Numbered from the stretch's first letter, positions 9,922 to 19,800 are shown. The stretch: DNA of 54,908 nucleotides from Gemmatimonadota bacterium (GCA_028287185.1 JAQBQD010000082.1:1-54908), one strand, 5' to 3'. Notes: generated from the sequence alone by a model not told the origin. Program-made: numbers and translations.

Positions 9922-10310
9922 GGTCGTCCTCCATCGGTCGGTTTCAGGAGATGCGTCCGCCGGCGTGGCGTCGCGTCGAAGAGTCTTACATGGCCGGTGC
10001 GGCTTCCGTTGGGGTGGATCGTGGCCCGGCTCTCGGCCCCGATGCTGGGTATCATCACAGGTGCTTTCGAAGCAACGGCTTACCGTTTCGATACGATCCC
10101 GTACGCGCATCCTTCTTCTCGGCATCCGAGTCCTGACGCCGGGCCCTGCATGGCACTGAGTCCCACGGTGATCCCCGGCTTTCCGGGTCGATCCTGATCG
10201 GCCGAGCCATCTGATCTGCCGAACGAACGAAGCCCCGGCTCCATTGCGGAACCGGGGGCTTCGTGCATCCACCCATCGATCGTACATCGGTCGACCGTCG
10301 ATCGTGCAGC
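9922..10310. other. intergenic region between pruA and the lipoprotein gene
   Basis: A 389-base gap. It contains the pruA terminator hairpin near 10229-10262 and presumably the lipoprotein promoter. I see no other gene or RNA. Confidence 0.45.
10229..10262 (-). terminator. hairpin terminator after pruA
   Basis: The arms GAAGCCCCGG (10229-10238) and CCGGGGGCTTC (10252-10262) pair with one bulged G. The minus strand then reads GTTCGTTCG, moderately T-rich. It is 50 bases past the pruA stop. Confidence 0.65.
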
Positions 10311-11942
10311 CTACTTCTCGCCCATGAACGGGTACTCGAACGAGCGGGCGGGCGAGAACGTCTCCTTGATGGTGCGCGGGGTGATCCAGCGCAGCAGGTT
10401 CAGGATCGACCCGGCTTTGTCGTTGGTGCCGCTGGCCCGGCCGCCGCCGAAGGGCTGCTGGCCCACCACCGCGCCCGTGGGCTTGTCGTTCACGTAGAAG
10501 TTGCCGGCGGCGTTGCGCAGGGCGCGGTCCGCCTCCAGCACCGCCTTGCGCTCGGTGGCGAACACGGCGCCCGTCAGCGCGTACGGCGTGGTCTCGTCCA
10601 CGATCTTGAGCGTCTCGGCCCAGCGCGCGTCGGGGTACACGTGCAGCGTCACCACGGGCCCGAACACCTCCTCGCACATCAGGCGGTACGCCGAGTCCTT
10701 CACCTGCACCAGCGTGGGGTCGATGAAATATCCCCTGGCGTCGTCGTACTTGCCGCCGGCGATGATCTCCACGCCGTCCGCCTGCTCGGCGTGCTTGATG
10801 TAGCCCGTGATCTTGTCGTACGCCTTCCGGTCGATCACGGCGCCCATGAAGTTCCGGAAGTCCGTCGGGTCGCCCACCTTGATCTTCTCGATCATCCCCA
10901 GCGTCAGCTCGCGCACGCGCGGCCACAGCGACTCGGGCACGTAGATGCGCGAGGCGGCGCTGCACTTCTGGCCCTGGAACTCGTATCCGCCGCGCACGAT
11001 GGCCGCCGCGACGGCCTCGGCGTCGGCGCTGGCGTGGGCCAGGATGAAGTCCTTGCCGCCCGTCTCGCCCACCAGCCGCGGATAGCTGCGGTACCGGTCG
11101 ATGTTCTCGCCCACCGTGCGCCAGATGGAGTGGAAGACGGCCGTGGAGCCCGTGAAGTGCACGCCGGCCAGGTCGCGGCTGCCCAGCAGCGTGTCGCTCA
11201 CCGCCTTGGGGTCGCCGGGCACGAAGTTGATGACGCCCGGGGGCATCCCCGCTTCCTCCAGAAGCTTCAGGATCTGCCAGCCGCTGTAGACGGCCGTGGC
11301 GGCCGGCTTCCACACGGCCACGTTTCCCAGCAGCGCCGGCGCCGTGGGCAGGTTGCCCGCGATGGAGGTGAAGTTGAACGGGGTGACCGCGTAGACGAAG
11401 CCCTCCAGCGGGCGGTGGTCCAGCCGGTTCCACACGCCGGGCGACGACAGCGGCTGCTCCTGGTACAGCTTCTCCGCGAAGTGCGCGTTGAAGCGGAAGA
11501 AGTCGATCATCTCGCACGCGGCGTCGATCTCGGCCTGGTGCGCCGTCTTGCTCTGGCCCAGCATGGTGGCCGCGTTCATCACCGGGCGCCAGCGGCCAGC
11601 CAGCAGATCGGCCGCCTTGAGCAGCACGGCGCAGCGGTCCTCCCACGGCCAGTGCGCCCACTCGCGCTGGGCCTCCTTCGCGGCCTCGACGGCCTGGCGC
11701 ACCTCGGCCTCGCCCGCCTTGTGGAAGGTGGCCAGCACGTGCCCGTGGTCGTGCGGCATCGACACCGTCTCGGTGTTGCCGGTGCGGATCTCGCGGCCGC
11801 CGATCACCACGGGAATCTCGATCTGCTCGCCCGCCATCCGCGCGAGCGCGGCCTTCAGCTCCGCCCGCTCGGGCGAGCCGGGGGCATGGGAAAGGACCGG
11901 CTCGTTGAACGGCGCCGGCACCTGGGGAACGCTGTTGCTCAT
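10311..11942 (-). CDS. pruA: L-glutamate gamma-semialdehyde dehydrogenase (1-pyrroline-5-carboxylate dehydrogenase)
   Basis: Oxidises glutamate gamma-semialdehyde to glutamate with NAD+, the second step of proline degradation. The 543-residue length and the residues flanking the active site match the stand-alone, ALDH4-like form and not the PutA fusion. Catalytic Glu293 lies in LVGETGGKDF and the nucleophile Cys327 in YEFQGQKCSAASR. The substrate-binding C-terminal GGGRASGTNDKAGS and the FTGSTAVF cofactor loop are also present. The ATG at 11942 follows a GGAGGAG ribosome site. No proline dehydrogenase gene lies beside it in this window, so the partner must be elsewhere. It is followed by its own terminator. 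Confidence 0.95.
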   Translation of the reverse strand: MSNSVPQVPAPFNEPVLSHAPGSPERAELKAALARMAGEQIEIPVVIGGREIRTGNTETVSMPHDHGHVLATFHKAGEAEVRQAVEAAKEAQREWAHWPWEDRCAVLLKAADLLAGRWRPVMNAATMLGQSKTAHQAEIDAACEMIDFFRFNAHFAEKLYQEQPLSSPGVWNRLDHRPLEGFVYAVTPFNFTSIAGNLPTAPALLGNVAVWKPAATAVYSGWQILKLLEEAGMPPGVINFVPGDPKAVSDTLLGSRDLAGVHFTGSTAVFHSIWRTVGENIDRYRSYPRLVGETGGKDFILAHASADAEAVAAAIVRGGYEFQGQKCSAASRIYVPESLWPRVRELTLGMIEKIKVGDPTDFRNFMGAVIDRKAYDKITGYIKHAEQADGVEIIAGGKYDDARGYFIDPTLVQVKDSAYRLMCEEVFGPVVTLHVYPDARWAETLKIVDETTPYALTGAVFATERKAVLEADRALRNAAGNFYVNDKPTGAVVGQQPFGGGRASGTNDKAGSILNLLRWITPRTIKETFSPARSFEYPFMGEK

Positions 11943-12058
11943 CGGGTCTCCTCCGGGGTCAGTTGGAAGCCCCACAAAATATCCGCACGTGCAACCCCCC
12001 GCCACCCGCCCCGCAGCGGAATCGCGCGGGAAACGGCCGAGCCACCGACGCGGGAATC

Positions 12059-12252
12059 GCTGTTCTCCACTCAAGTTCGAGGTTCAGGGCTACACCGCCG
12101 AGGACGTGGGCCGACTGGGAAGCATGCTGAACGTGTCGGCGCTGATGATCGCGAGCATCGACGCCGACGGAACGAACAGCGAGACGAATGGAAACCGAAC
12201 CACGTATCATTCCAACGCCGCCGTCAGTGTGCGCCTGATCAGCGTTCGTTAG
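12059..12252 (+). pseudogene. 3' fragment resembling a CsgG-like lipoprotein C-terminus
   Basis: About 60 codons in one frame ending in TAG at 12250-12252 read KFEVQGYTAEDVGRLG, then SMLNVSALMIASIDADG, a spacer, then AAVSVRLISVR. This pattern of a helix, a 'lgv-ALmiaSi' strand and a 'VSVRLv-vR' strand is typical of CsgG/LpoB-like outer-membrane assembly proteins. Upstream the frame runs into the complement of pruA leader sequence, so the 5' part of the gene is missing. There is no ribosome site before the only internal ATG (12124). I read it as a remnant, not an active gene; the family link is an inference. Confidence 0.35.
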
Positions 12253-12267
12253 GCAGAGGTGCTGTGG

Positions 12268-12552
12268 CTCGCCAGTCATTCTGGACGAACCTACGGGGCG
12301 CAACCCCGGAACACCGAAAGCAACCTCGCTTCAGGCTGTGCGCCGCCGGTGGGACCCGCCCGAGTACCCGTCCGTCGATCTGCACGACGAAACCCCGCTC
12401 GCCGCCGCGGTGGGCGACGTGCCGGGGTGCCGTGCGCGCCTATCGGCACTACCTGGTCCTGCGCGCGACGCCACGGCGTCCGTCGCGCCCGTGGTGGCGC
12501 AGGCGTGGAGCGAGCTTTGCCGTCTGCTCGCCCTCCCCCGTGCCGGGTCCTT
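12268..12552 (+). pseudogene. frameshifted remnant of a BTAD/TPR-type regulatory domain
   Basis: The translation makes sense only by switching frames. One frame gives ETPLAAAVGDVPG; one inserted G near 12431 moves the sense to AVRAYRHYLVLRA; a compensating shift near 12463 restores DATASVAPVVAQAWSELCRLLA. Joined, this matches the bacterial transcriptional activation (BTAD) helical repeat, whose usual form is GDVPGAVRAYRHY...LRPVVAQ..AEL..LL. A start codon and the rest of the protein are missing. It is a decayed fragment beside the CsgG-like fragment, marking 11943-12702 as a gene graveyard. Confidence 0.4.
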
Positions 12553-12702
12553 GAGGTTGATGGACGCGATCCGTCCGCGCGGCACGGACGGGCGTCCGCT
12601 GCCCCGGGCGTCGGACGATCAAGCGACGGGAGCGCGGGCGATTCGGGCGATCCATGCGGGGCACCGGGGCCTGAAAACGGAGGATCGACCGACCCCCGTG
12701 TG

Positions 12703-14091
12703 TCAGTCGCTTAGCAGCTCCGTGAAGCGCTTGAGCGAGGGCACGTGCTCCGTCAGCACCTTCAGCGCGGCCACGATGGGCACCGCGACGATGGCGCCGG
12801 CCACGCCCCACAGGAACCACCAGAGCATCACCGCCACCAGGATCACGGCGGGGCTCAGCTTCAAGCGGTTCCCGTAGGCGATGGGGCTCACCAGGTTGTT
12901 CTGCAGGGTGCTGATGGCGACGTACACCGCCGGCCCCGCGATGGCGTGCGCGAAGTTGCCGAACGTCGCCAGCCCCGCCACCGACAGCAGCACCACCATC
13001 ACCAGCGCGCCCAGGTACGGCACGAACTCCACCACCACCGTCAGCAGGCCCCACAGCGCCGGCGTGGGGAGGCCCAGCGCCCACATCGCCAGCCCCACCG
13101 CCACGCCCTGGCCCACGTTGATGAGCGCCGTCGCCACCACATAGCGCGACACCACCGCCTCGATCTCCTCCGCCACCCGCACCGCGCGCTCGCGGTCGCC
13201 CGATCCGCGGAATGCTGACTTCACCTTCTGCCGCAGCCGGTCGCCCGCCGCCAGCAGGAAGGCGAGCAGCAGCAGCACCTCGATGGCGCCGGTGATGAGG
13301 CTCGCCGTGGTCCCGAACACCTTTCCCAGGATGCCCGTCAGCGGCGACGACGACCCGCCGCCCGCGCCGCCGCCTTTCGACTCGCCGCCGCCCGGCCCTC
13401 CGGATGCACCGCCGCCCGCCGATCCGCTCGACGCGCCGCCCACCGATCCGCCGGACGACCCGCTTCCCGCCGTGCCCGTCGATCCGCCGGACGAGCCCGC
13501 GCTGGAGTCGCCCGCGCCACCCGCCGATCCGCCACCGACGTTCCCCCGGGCCGGGTGCGCTCCGCCCGTCTGACCGCCTCCGCCCGCAGGCCCGGCGGCC
13601 GAGTCCCCGTCGTTCGATCGGGCGCCTGCCGGGCCGTTCGACGGTTTGTCTTCGGATGCGCCCGCATCACCGGTCAAGGCACCGCGGGACGGTCCGCCCG
13701 GTCCGGTGGGGGAGCTGGAGCCCGAGGTCGATCCGCCCATCGCCCCGAACGGCAGGTTTCCGCTCACGCTCGCGAACTTCCGGCGCGCCTTCGCGATGGT
13801 CTCGGGGGCTCGCTGGGCCCACTCCTTCAGCGGCGGCGTGAACGCGGCGGCGATGCCGAACAGAAGCGCCACGAGGCCGATCACCACCACCACCGCGCTG
13901 AGCGGCGCGGGGATGCGCCAGCGCGACAGCCGGCGCACCAGCGGACGGAGCAGCGCGTACAGCAGCAGGGCGATGGCGACGGGCACCAGCACCTCCTTCG
14001 CCAGCGCCAGCCCGCACCCCACGGTCACGACGGCGATCGACGCGATCGCCAGCCCCCGCCACGACCCGCGGCCCGTCTGCTCGTCCGCCAC
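12703..14091 (-). CDS. AI-2E/PerM family permease with a large Gly/Ser-rich insert
   Basis: A polytopic inner-membrane protein of the AI-2E transporter (PerM/YdiK/TqsA) family. The GTG start at 14091 is chosen for its GGGAGAGG ribosome site; TTG/ATG codons at 14175/14169 would add 26-28 Arg/Ala-rich residues. Helices near residues 13-45 (ASIAVVTVGCGLALAKEVLVP) and 62-85 precede the family's soluble segment. Conserved C-terminal blocks VSRYVVATALINVGQGV, LPTPALWGLLTVVVEFVPYLG and NNLVSPIAYGNRLKLSP identify the family. Between the second helix pair and the third (about residues 116-250) is a low-complexity run of about 134 Gly, Ser, Ala and Pro residues. It lengthens the protein from the usual 350 or so to 462. 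The transported substrate is unknown. Confidence 0.85.
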   Translation of the reverse strand: MADEQTGRGSWRGLAIASIAVVTVGCGLALAKEVLVPVAIALLLYALLRPLVRRLSRWRIPAPLSAVVVVIGLVALLFGIAAAFTPPLKEWAQRAPETIAKARRKFASVSGNLPFGAMGGSTSGSSSPTGPGGPSRGALTGDAGASEDKPSNGPAGARSNDGDSAAGPAGGGGQTGGAHPARGNVGGGSAGGAGDSSAGSSGGSTGTAGSGSSGGSVGGASSGSAGGGASGGPGGGESKGGGAGGGSSSPLTGILGKVFGTTASLITGAIEVLLLLAFLLAAGDRLRQKVKSAFRGSGDRERAVRVAEEIEAVVSRYVVATALINVGQGVAVGLAMWALGLPTPALWGLLTVVVEFVPYLGALVMVVLLSVAGLATFGNFAHAIAGPAVYVAISTLQNNLVSPIAYGNRLKLSPAVILVAVMLWWFLWGVAGAIVAVPIVAALKVLTEHVPSLKRFTELLSD

Positions 14092-14411
14092 GCCGCCTCT
14101 CCCGGAACCCGTTGCTCCCGCCGCCGCGGCCGCCGTCCAGGGTGCGCGGCGCGAAACGCGGCGGCCCATCCGCAAGAGGGGGACCGGATCGCCACAGGCG
14201 GTGTATCCGGGGGCGTGGACGCGCCGGAGCGGTGTGGCGGGGGCATGATCTCGCCGCGGCCGCAGAGGGTTCCGCCCGCATCGGCGGAGCCCGTGCGCGG
14301 CCGGCCGTCACGCAACGCAAACCGTGCCGCTGCTTGACCCTGCGCGGGCGGCCGGGTAGAATCGTACGAGTACGGGGCCCCGCGTCCCGGCACCCTGTCC
14401 CGAAGCGGTCC
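14092..14411. other. divergent promoter region, permease / nifU-like
   Basis: A 320-base region between divergently transcribed genes. It holds the nifU-domain gene promoter (14334-14362) and, presumably, the permease promoter, which I could not place. No further gene is seen. Confidence 0.5.
14334..14362 (+). promoter_or_regulatory. sigma-70-type promoter for the NifU-domain gene
   Basis: -35 TTGACC (14334-14339), a 17-base spacer and -10 TAGAAT (14357-14362), 49 bases before the ATG. Both boxes are close to consensus in an otherwise GC-rich region. Confidence 0.7.
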
Positions 14412-14645
14412 ATGGGCATCCTGGAGAGAATCGAAGGCACGCTCGACGTCATCCGTCCCGCCCTGCGCGAGGACGGCGGCGACGTGGAGCTGGTGGGCTT
14501 CGACGACGCCGACGGCGTGGTGCAGCTGCGGCTGGTGGGCGCGTGCAGCTCGTGCCCCATCAGCACCATGACGGTCAAGCAGGGGATCGAGCGCCGCATC
14601 ATGGCCTCCATCCCCGAGGTGCGCGAGGTCCAGGCGGTCGTCTAG
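14412..14645 (+). CDS. NifU C-terminal-domain Fe-S scaffold protein
   Basis: A 77-residue stand-alone NifU-like (Nfu-type) domain that holds or delivers [4Fe-4S] clusters to target proteins in the cytoplasm. The motif GACSSCPISTMTVKQGIE carries the CxxC pair (Cys45 and Cys48) that binds a cluster between two subunits. The N-terminal half (RPALREDGGDVELVGFDD) is canonical for the family. The ATG at 14412 gives MGILERIEG, the common start of such short Nfu proteins. It is driven by a clear promoter at 14334. It lies just upstream of mrp/apbC, another Fe-S carrier, which strengthens the assignment to Fe-S maturation. Confidence 0.93.
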   Translation: MGILERIEGTLDVIRPALREDGGDVELVGFDDADGVVQLRLVGACSSCPISTMTVKQGIERRIMASIPEVREVQAVV

Positions 14646-14774
14646 CCGCCGCCGCGCCCCGCCCGTCCCGCACGCGCCCGGCGCCCGCCCCACGGCGGCC
14701 TGGGCGCGTCGCGCATGCGGCGGCGCGGGCGGTGTCATCCACAGCGGCATCCACCAGCGGCACGGGAGGCGGGA

Positions 14775-15167
14775 ATGGAACGCGTCACGGGAATCGGCGG
14801 CATCTTCTTCAAGTCGGACGACCCCACCGCGCTCAACGCGTGGTACGCCGCCAACCTGGGCATCGAGCCGGACGAGGACGCCGGGGGATCGACCGTGTTC
14901 CGCTGGCGCCCCGTGGGCGACGACGCCACCGTCGGCATGACGGTGTGGTCGCCGTTCCCCGCCGACACGGGCTACTTCGAGCCCACGCGGGCGCCGTACA
15001 TGGTCAACTACCGCGTGGCCAGCCTGGACCGCATGCTGGCCCAGCTCCGCGCCGCCGGCGTGCAGGTGGACGAGCGCGTCGAGGACACCGACTACGGCCG
15101 TTTCGGCTGGGCCGTCGACCCGGACGGCACGCGCTTCGAGCTGTGGGAGCCGCCCGCGGGGCAGTAG
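14775..15167 (+). CDS. VOC superfamily (glyoxalase/bleomycin-resistance fold) protein
   Basis: A 130-residue single-domain vicinal-oxygen-chelate protein. The ATG at 14775 has a GGGAGGCGGGA ribosome site. Two beta-alpha-beta-beta-beta modules are visible: the first opens GIGGIFFKSDDPTALNAWYAANLGIE, the second runs NYRVASLDRMLAQLRAAGVQVDERVEDTDYGRFGWAVDPDGTRFELWEPP. The pattern DPDG-x-RFELWEPP at the end is the usual metal-site glutamate region of glyoxalase-like proteins. The substrate is unknown; members range from glyoxalases to dioxygenases and antibiotic-binding proteins. It stands between the NifU-domain gene and mrp in the same orientation, with a gap of 129 bases before it. Confidence 0.85.
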   Translation: MERVTGIGGIFFKSDDPTALNAWYAANLGIEPDEDAGGSTVFRWRPVGDDATVGMTVWSPFPADTGYFEPTRAPYMVNYRVASLDRMLAQLRAAGVQVDERVEDTDYGRFGWAVDPDGTRFELWEPPAGQ

Positions 15168-15346
15168 GCGCCTCCGGGAATTCCGCCGACACCGCGGACT
15201 CCTCCGGATCGACCGTCGACCGACGCGGCCGATTTCCGCGGATCCGCTGACGGCGTGTCCGTGGAACGCGTCGTATCGCAGGACCGCACCATCGCACCAC
15301 GGACACCGCCGCCGCCGGCCGCCGGCCGCACCACATACCGGGACCC

Positions 15347-16453
15347 ATGAGCCTGATCCACGCAGGGCGCGAGCAGGTGCTGCGGCGCGTCGCCGCGGCG
15401 CTTTCGCAGGTCGTCCACCCCACCACGGGCGAGGACATCGTCTCGTCCGGCCGCGTGCGCGAGCTGAACGTGGACGAGGACGGCACCGTCCGCTTCCGCT
15501 TCAACCTGCATCCCGAAGACCCCGCCACCCTGGTCCGCACCGCCCGCGCCGCCGCCGAGAAGGTGGACGGCGTGGCGCGCGTCGCCATCCAGCACAGCCT
15601 GCCCGTGGCCGGCAAGCCGGCGCCCAAGTCGCCGCTGCGCGCGGGCAACGTGCCGGCGCCCACGCCGGACGCCAAGCTGCTGCCGGGCGTCAAGCACGTG
15701 CTGGCCGTCAGCTCCGGCAAGGGCGGCGTGGGCAAGAGCACCGTGGCGGTGAACCTGGCCGCCGCGCTCGCCGCCTCCGGGCTGCGGGTGGGCGTGCTGG
15801 ACGCCGACATCTACGGGCCCAACGTGCCCATGATGTTCGGCGAGCACCGCCAGCCGCGCGTCACCGCGGCCAAGAAGCTCGAGCCGCTGGAGGCGCACGG
15901 CGTCAAGCTCATGAGCCTGGGCTTCCTGCTCACCGACGATCAGCCCGCCATCATGCGTGGGCCCATGATCGCAGGCATCCTCAAGCAGTTCCTGCAGGAG
16001 GTGGAGTGGGGCGAGCTGGACCTCATGGTCGTCGACATGCCCCCGGGCACCGGCGACGCGCAGCTCTCGCTGGTGCAGACCATCCGCGTGGACGGCGTCG
16101 TGATGGTCACCACCCCGCAGGACGTGGCCACGGGCGACGTGCTGCGCGCCATCAAGATGTTCGAGCGCGTCAACACCCGCGTGCTGGGCATCGTGGAGAA
16201 CATGGCGGGCTTCGTCTGCCCGTGCTGCGGCGAGCGGTACGAGATCTTCGGGCGCGCGGGCGGGCAGCGGCTGGCGCAGCAGACGGGGCTGGAGTTCCTG
16301 GGCGAGATCCCGCTGGAGGTGCACGTGCGCGAGGGTGGCGACGCGGGCCTTCCGGCCGTGCTGGGGCAGCCGGAGTCGCCCGCGGGTCTGGCTCTGCGTG
16401 CGGTGGCGGAGCGCGTGGCGGCGCGGCTGGAAGGCGCGGAGGCGCGGGTCTAG
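15347..16453 (+). CDS. apbC: Mrp/NBP35 family Fe-S cluster carrier ATPase
   Basis: A 368-residue P-loop ATPase that carries and transfers [4Fe-4S] clusters. Residues 1-85 form a DUF59/MIP18-type domain (QVVHPTTGEDIVSSGRV). The deviant Walker A SSGKGGVGKST spans residues 122-132. It is followed by DADIYGPNVPMMFG, VDMPPGTGDAQLSL and the dimer-bridging cluster site CPCC (Cys291 and Cys294 forming CxxC) in MAGFVCPCCGERYEIFG. The ATG at 15347 fits the usual N-terminus. Gene order NifU-domain, VOC, Mrp suggests a small Fe-S maturation neighbourhood, though gaps of over 100 bases argue against one tight operon. A short 9-bp tandem repeat and a perfect bidirectional terminator follow. Confidence 0.95.
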   Translation: MSLIHAGREQVLRRVAAALSQVVHPTTGEDIVSSGRVRELNVDEDGTVRFRFNLHPEDPATLVRTARAAAEKVDGVARVAIQHSLPVAGKPAPKSPLRAGNVPAPTPDAKLLPGVKHVLAVSSGKGGVGKSTVAVNLAAALAASGLRVGVLDADIYGPNVPMMFGEHRQPRVTAAKKLEPLEAHGVKLMSLGFLLTDDQPAIMRGPMIAGILKQFLQEVEWGELDLMVVDMPPGTGDAQLSLVQTIRVDGVVMVTTPQDVATGDVLRAIKMFERVNTRVLGIVENMAGFVCPCCGERYEIFGRAGGQRLAQQTGLEFLGEIPLEVHVREGGDAGLPAVLGQPESPAGLALRAVAERVAARLEGAEARV

Positions 16454-16457
16454 CGCG

Positions 16458-16502
16458 CGGAGTCAGCGGAGTCGGCGGAGTCGGCGGAGTCGGCGGAGTC
16501 CT
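16458..16502. repeat. 9-bp tandem repeat (GGAGTCGGC type)
   Basis: About five consecutive copies of a 9-base unit GGAGTC(G/A)GC begin right after the mrp stop. The first unit differs by one base and the last is partial. This is a simple tandem repeat in non-coding DNA. Confidence 0.75.
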
Positions 16503-16807
16503 GGGCGGCGCGGGACCGCTCCGGAGCCCGGCGGTACTGCTGCCGGTCTCCTCCGCGGGGCCGGCGAGCCTCCTCCTCCGGGGCGCGATACTGCCCGCGC
16601 CCCTCCGTCCGGGGTCTCCCCGGCCGCTCCGCAAGCCCCGCGAAACCGCCCGCGTGTCTCGCTCCGCACAGCTTTCGTGGTACTGCCCCCCGCGCCGCCG
16701 AAAGCGCGCACCGCCGCCCGCCGCGCGTCGAGCCGGCCCTGCGACGACATCGCGGCGCGGGCCGTGGATCGAAGACGCAGGCGGTCGCGAGAATCCGGCG
16801 AACGCAC

Positions 16808-16847
16808 GAAACCGGCGCCGGGGCTTCTCTGCCCCGGCGCCGGTTTC
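16808..16847. terminator. bidirectional terminator between mrp and the DyP fusion
   Basis: A perfect 16-bp inverted repeat (16808-16823 with 16832-16847) encloses an 8-base loop. The stem begins GAAACCGG and ends CCGGTTTC, so a short T-run follows it in either direction. It separates two convergent genes. Confidence 0.85.
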
Positions 16848-16866
16848 CTTGTCGTGCATCCCACCG

Positions 16867-19800
16867 TCAGTCCAGGCGGGCCAGGTAGCGCAGCGCCCGC
16901 ATGCCGGGCATGAACAGGTACGCCCCGCCCACCGTGGTCACGAATCGGGGAACGCCGTGCACCCGGTGCCGCACCGGGCAGCGCTGCTCCGTGAAGATGG
17001 TCACCTGCTCCGGGTGCGGCGCCGTCGCCGGGTCCACGTGCGGGCCGATGACGGGGTCGGGGTCGGCGTACAGGCCGTCGAACTTGCGGCTGTTCACCCA
17101 CGTGCCCTGCACGAACTCGAACTGCCGGCCCAGGTCCGTGTTGAAGCAGATGAACTGCAGCCCGCGCCCCGTGTCCGGCCCCTCGGCGGAAAGGATGTCG
17201 GCCGGGTCGAACGAGGGCGCCAGCGGCTGGCCGTAGGCGCGCCCGCGGCGCAGCAGCCGGTGCCGGTCGGCCACCAGCAGCGAGCCGGCCGGGCCGGGCT
17301 GCTGGCCGTCGCGCGGGTTGTTGCGGCGGATGTGGCTGCCCAGCGGGCACCGGTCGCCGCGCTCGTCGCCCGAGTACATGAAGTCGTTCGCCGACTTCGG
17401 ATCGAACACCGCCGGCTCCGCGTCGGGAAACAGCTCCAGCGGGGCGCCGTTGGGCCAGCGCCCCACCATCTTGGCGCCCAGGCGCTTGCGCTGCTCCGCG
17501 TCCGCCCGGGCCTGCGCGTCCAGGAAGCGCCAGAACGCCTGCACCCGCTGCTCCAGCTGGCGGAACACCACGTAGCTCCCGTTGCGGCCCAGGTCCAGCC
17601 GCGGCCGCGTGCCCGGCGCCGCGTCCGGGTCGGCCGGCGCCACCGGCAGCACCTGGCGGGCGCCCGGCGTGTCGGGCACGCTGGGCGAATCCGGCAGCTC
17701 GCCGTATGCGTTGGCGTAGCCCAGCACCACCTCGCCCGCCGGCACCACCCCCTCCGTCGGCGACGGCGACTCCCCGTCGTCCGGCGCCCGGAAGCCCGCG
17801 ATGCGCGGCTGCGCGATCCCGTCGTGGAAGCCGAAGTGCTCCTTGTCCGCCTCCAGCATGATGCTGCCCAGCGGCGAGCCCAGCCGCACCCCGTGCCGCG
17901 CCGCGCGGTCGTTCTCGCCCGCCACCATCTCCCCCAGCCGCTCCGGCGTCGCCGCGAACACGAAGAGCATCGCGTGCACGTCCCGGCCCGGCGCGCCCCA
18001 CGCCCACAGCTCGGGCGCCGAGTCGCCGTCGTCGCCCAGCGTCCGCTGCCGGTGGGCCGTCGTCATCCCCTCCGTGAACTCGCGGGGAAAGGTCTCCAGC
18101 GCCCCGGCATCCATCCCCAGCTTCTCCAGCCCCGCCCCCGTGAACGCCAGGTTCAGGGCGTGGCCCTCCTTCACCACCACGGCGCCGCGCTTGGCGCCCG
18201 ACGTCACCGCGTCCGCCATCTCGCCCACCCAGGCGCGCCCGCCCGCCGCGTCGTCGGGCAGGTACACGGGCACGTAGTCCGCGTGCCTCAGCGCGTTGAA
18301 GCTGCGCGCCACCAGGCCCTGCACGTCCTCCACCTCCACCGCCGGCCCGGGCGCCGGCCGCGGCGTCGTGGACGCGGTCGTGGACGCCGGCAGCGCCGCG
18401 CCCGTGTTGTCCACGTTGGTCGAACCGCCGAAGCGCCGCAGCCACGCGTGCGCCCCGTCCGCCGTCATCTCGCCGTACAGGCCCAGGCGGACCTTGCTGT
18501 TGTTGTTGATGTTGTCCACCGAGAGCCAGCGGTAGGCACTGTACCACACCTGCGTGGGAATCTGGCTGTCGCGCGAGTACGCCTTGAACTTCTGCTCGTC
18601 CGTGGCGCCCCCGCCCACCAGCCCGTGCGTGCGGGGGAAGCCCACGCAGTTGCTCCACACCGCCGTCAGGCCGGAATGCGACTTGTCGATGAAGTCGCCC
18701 AGGTAGTTCTCCCAGCTTCCGTCGAAGTTGCTGAAGAACACCAGCCGCCGCCCCTCGTCCACCATCACCCAGCGGGCGAAGTGGATGGACGGGATGCCCG
18801 CCAGCGTGCCCTGGTTGCTCAGGTAGCGCGCGGAGAAGTTGATGAACGCCAGCACCGCCTTCAGCAGCGGCCGCCGGAACCAGAGCGGCTCCTTGATGTA
18901 GATCACGCTGCTCATCTCGTTCTGCACGATGCGGTCTTCCGTCCGCACCAGCTTGGCCGTGTGCTCCTTCACCCCGCAGCCCACGATCACCGGGTCCGTC
19001 TCCTCCAGCTTGCGCAGGAAGCGCCACGCGGCGAAGGCCAGGCCGGCGACCACCACCGCCACCGCTCCCGTCGCCAGAAGCGCCGCGGTCCACGTCGGCA
19101 GGACGAGGCGCAGCAGGCCCGCGAGCACGGCAAGCGCCACGATCCCCACGCCGATCGCCGCCTGCGCCAGGTAGTCGGGATTGAAGAGCAGCTTCGGGAA
19201 GGGCCCCGGCTCGCGGCGCGCCCACGCCAGCCCCGGCTGCGCGAACACCCACTCGCGCACCCGGTTGCGGATCGCCACCGGGTCCGTGCCGAAGCCGGGC
19301 GCGCCCGCCTCGCGGTCCAGGTACCCCTCGATGGCGTCGTGCAGCTCCGCCTCGCGGTGGATCTGGTCCACCGAGCGGTGCATCGTGCCCGTGTAGAAGG
19401 TGTTGGACGGAACGCGGTGCAGCAGCACGAAGTCGTGCACTCCGGCGCGGTTCCGGTGTCCCGGCCACCCGTCGCAGAACCCGAACACCCGGTCCAGCCC
19501 CGGACCTGCCACGTCCAGCAGCTCGTCCACGTGCGCGTCCAGCGGCCCGTCGAAGTCCGTGGAGAACAGCAGCTTGGGCGGGATGGCCGGCCCCGAGGCC
19601 TGCGGCACGCCGTCCGGCGGCGGAAAGCGCGGGATCGGCGCGTCCGGCGAGGGCGACGGCGCGTGGAGCAGGATGCGCGCGTAGTGCACCGTCCGCAGCC
19701 GCGCGAAGGGGATGATGGCGTTCACCTCGAAGTCGCCGCCGTCCGAAGGGTTCGCCACCTCCTGCAGCAGCGCCTTCAGGTCGTCCACGTCGCCGGGCCG

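Noticed and set aside
9229..10262. Several GC-rich hairpins considered as regulatory RNAs
   Set aside because: Positions just past stop codons and simple stem-loop form fit terminators better.
13338..13670. Arg/Ala-rich minus-strand frame in the permease insert region
   Set aside because: It is another frame of the Gly/Ser repeat DNA, not a separate gene.
16458..16502. Tandem repeat considered as a CRISPR-like array
   Set aside because: The unit is 9 bp with no spacers and no cas genes nearby; it is a simple tandem repeat.
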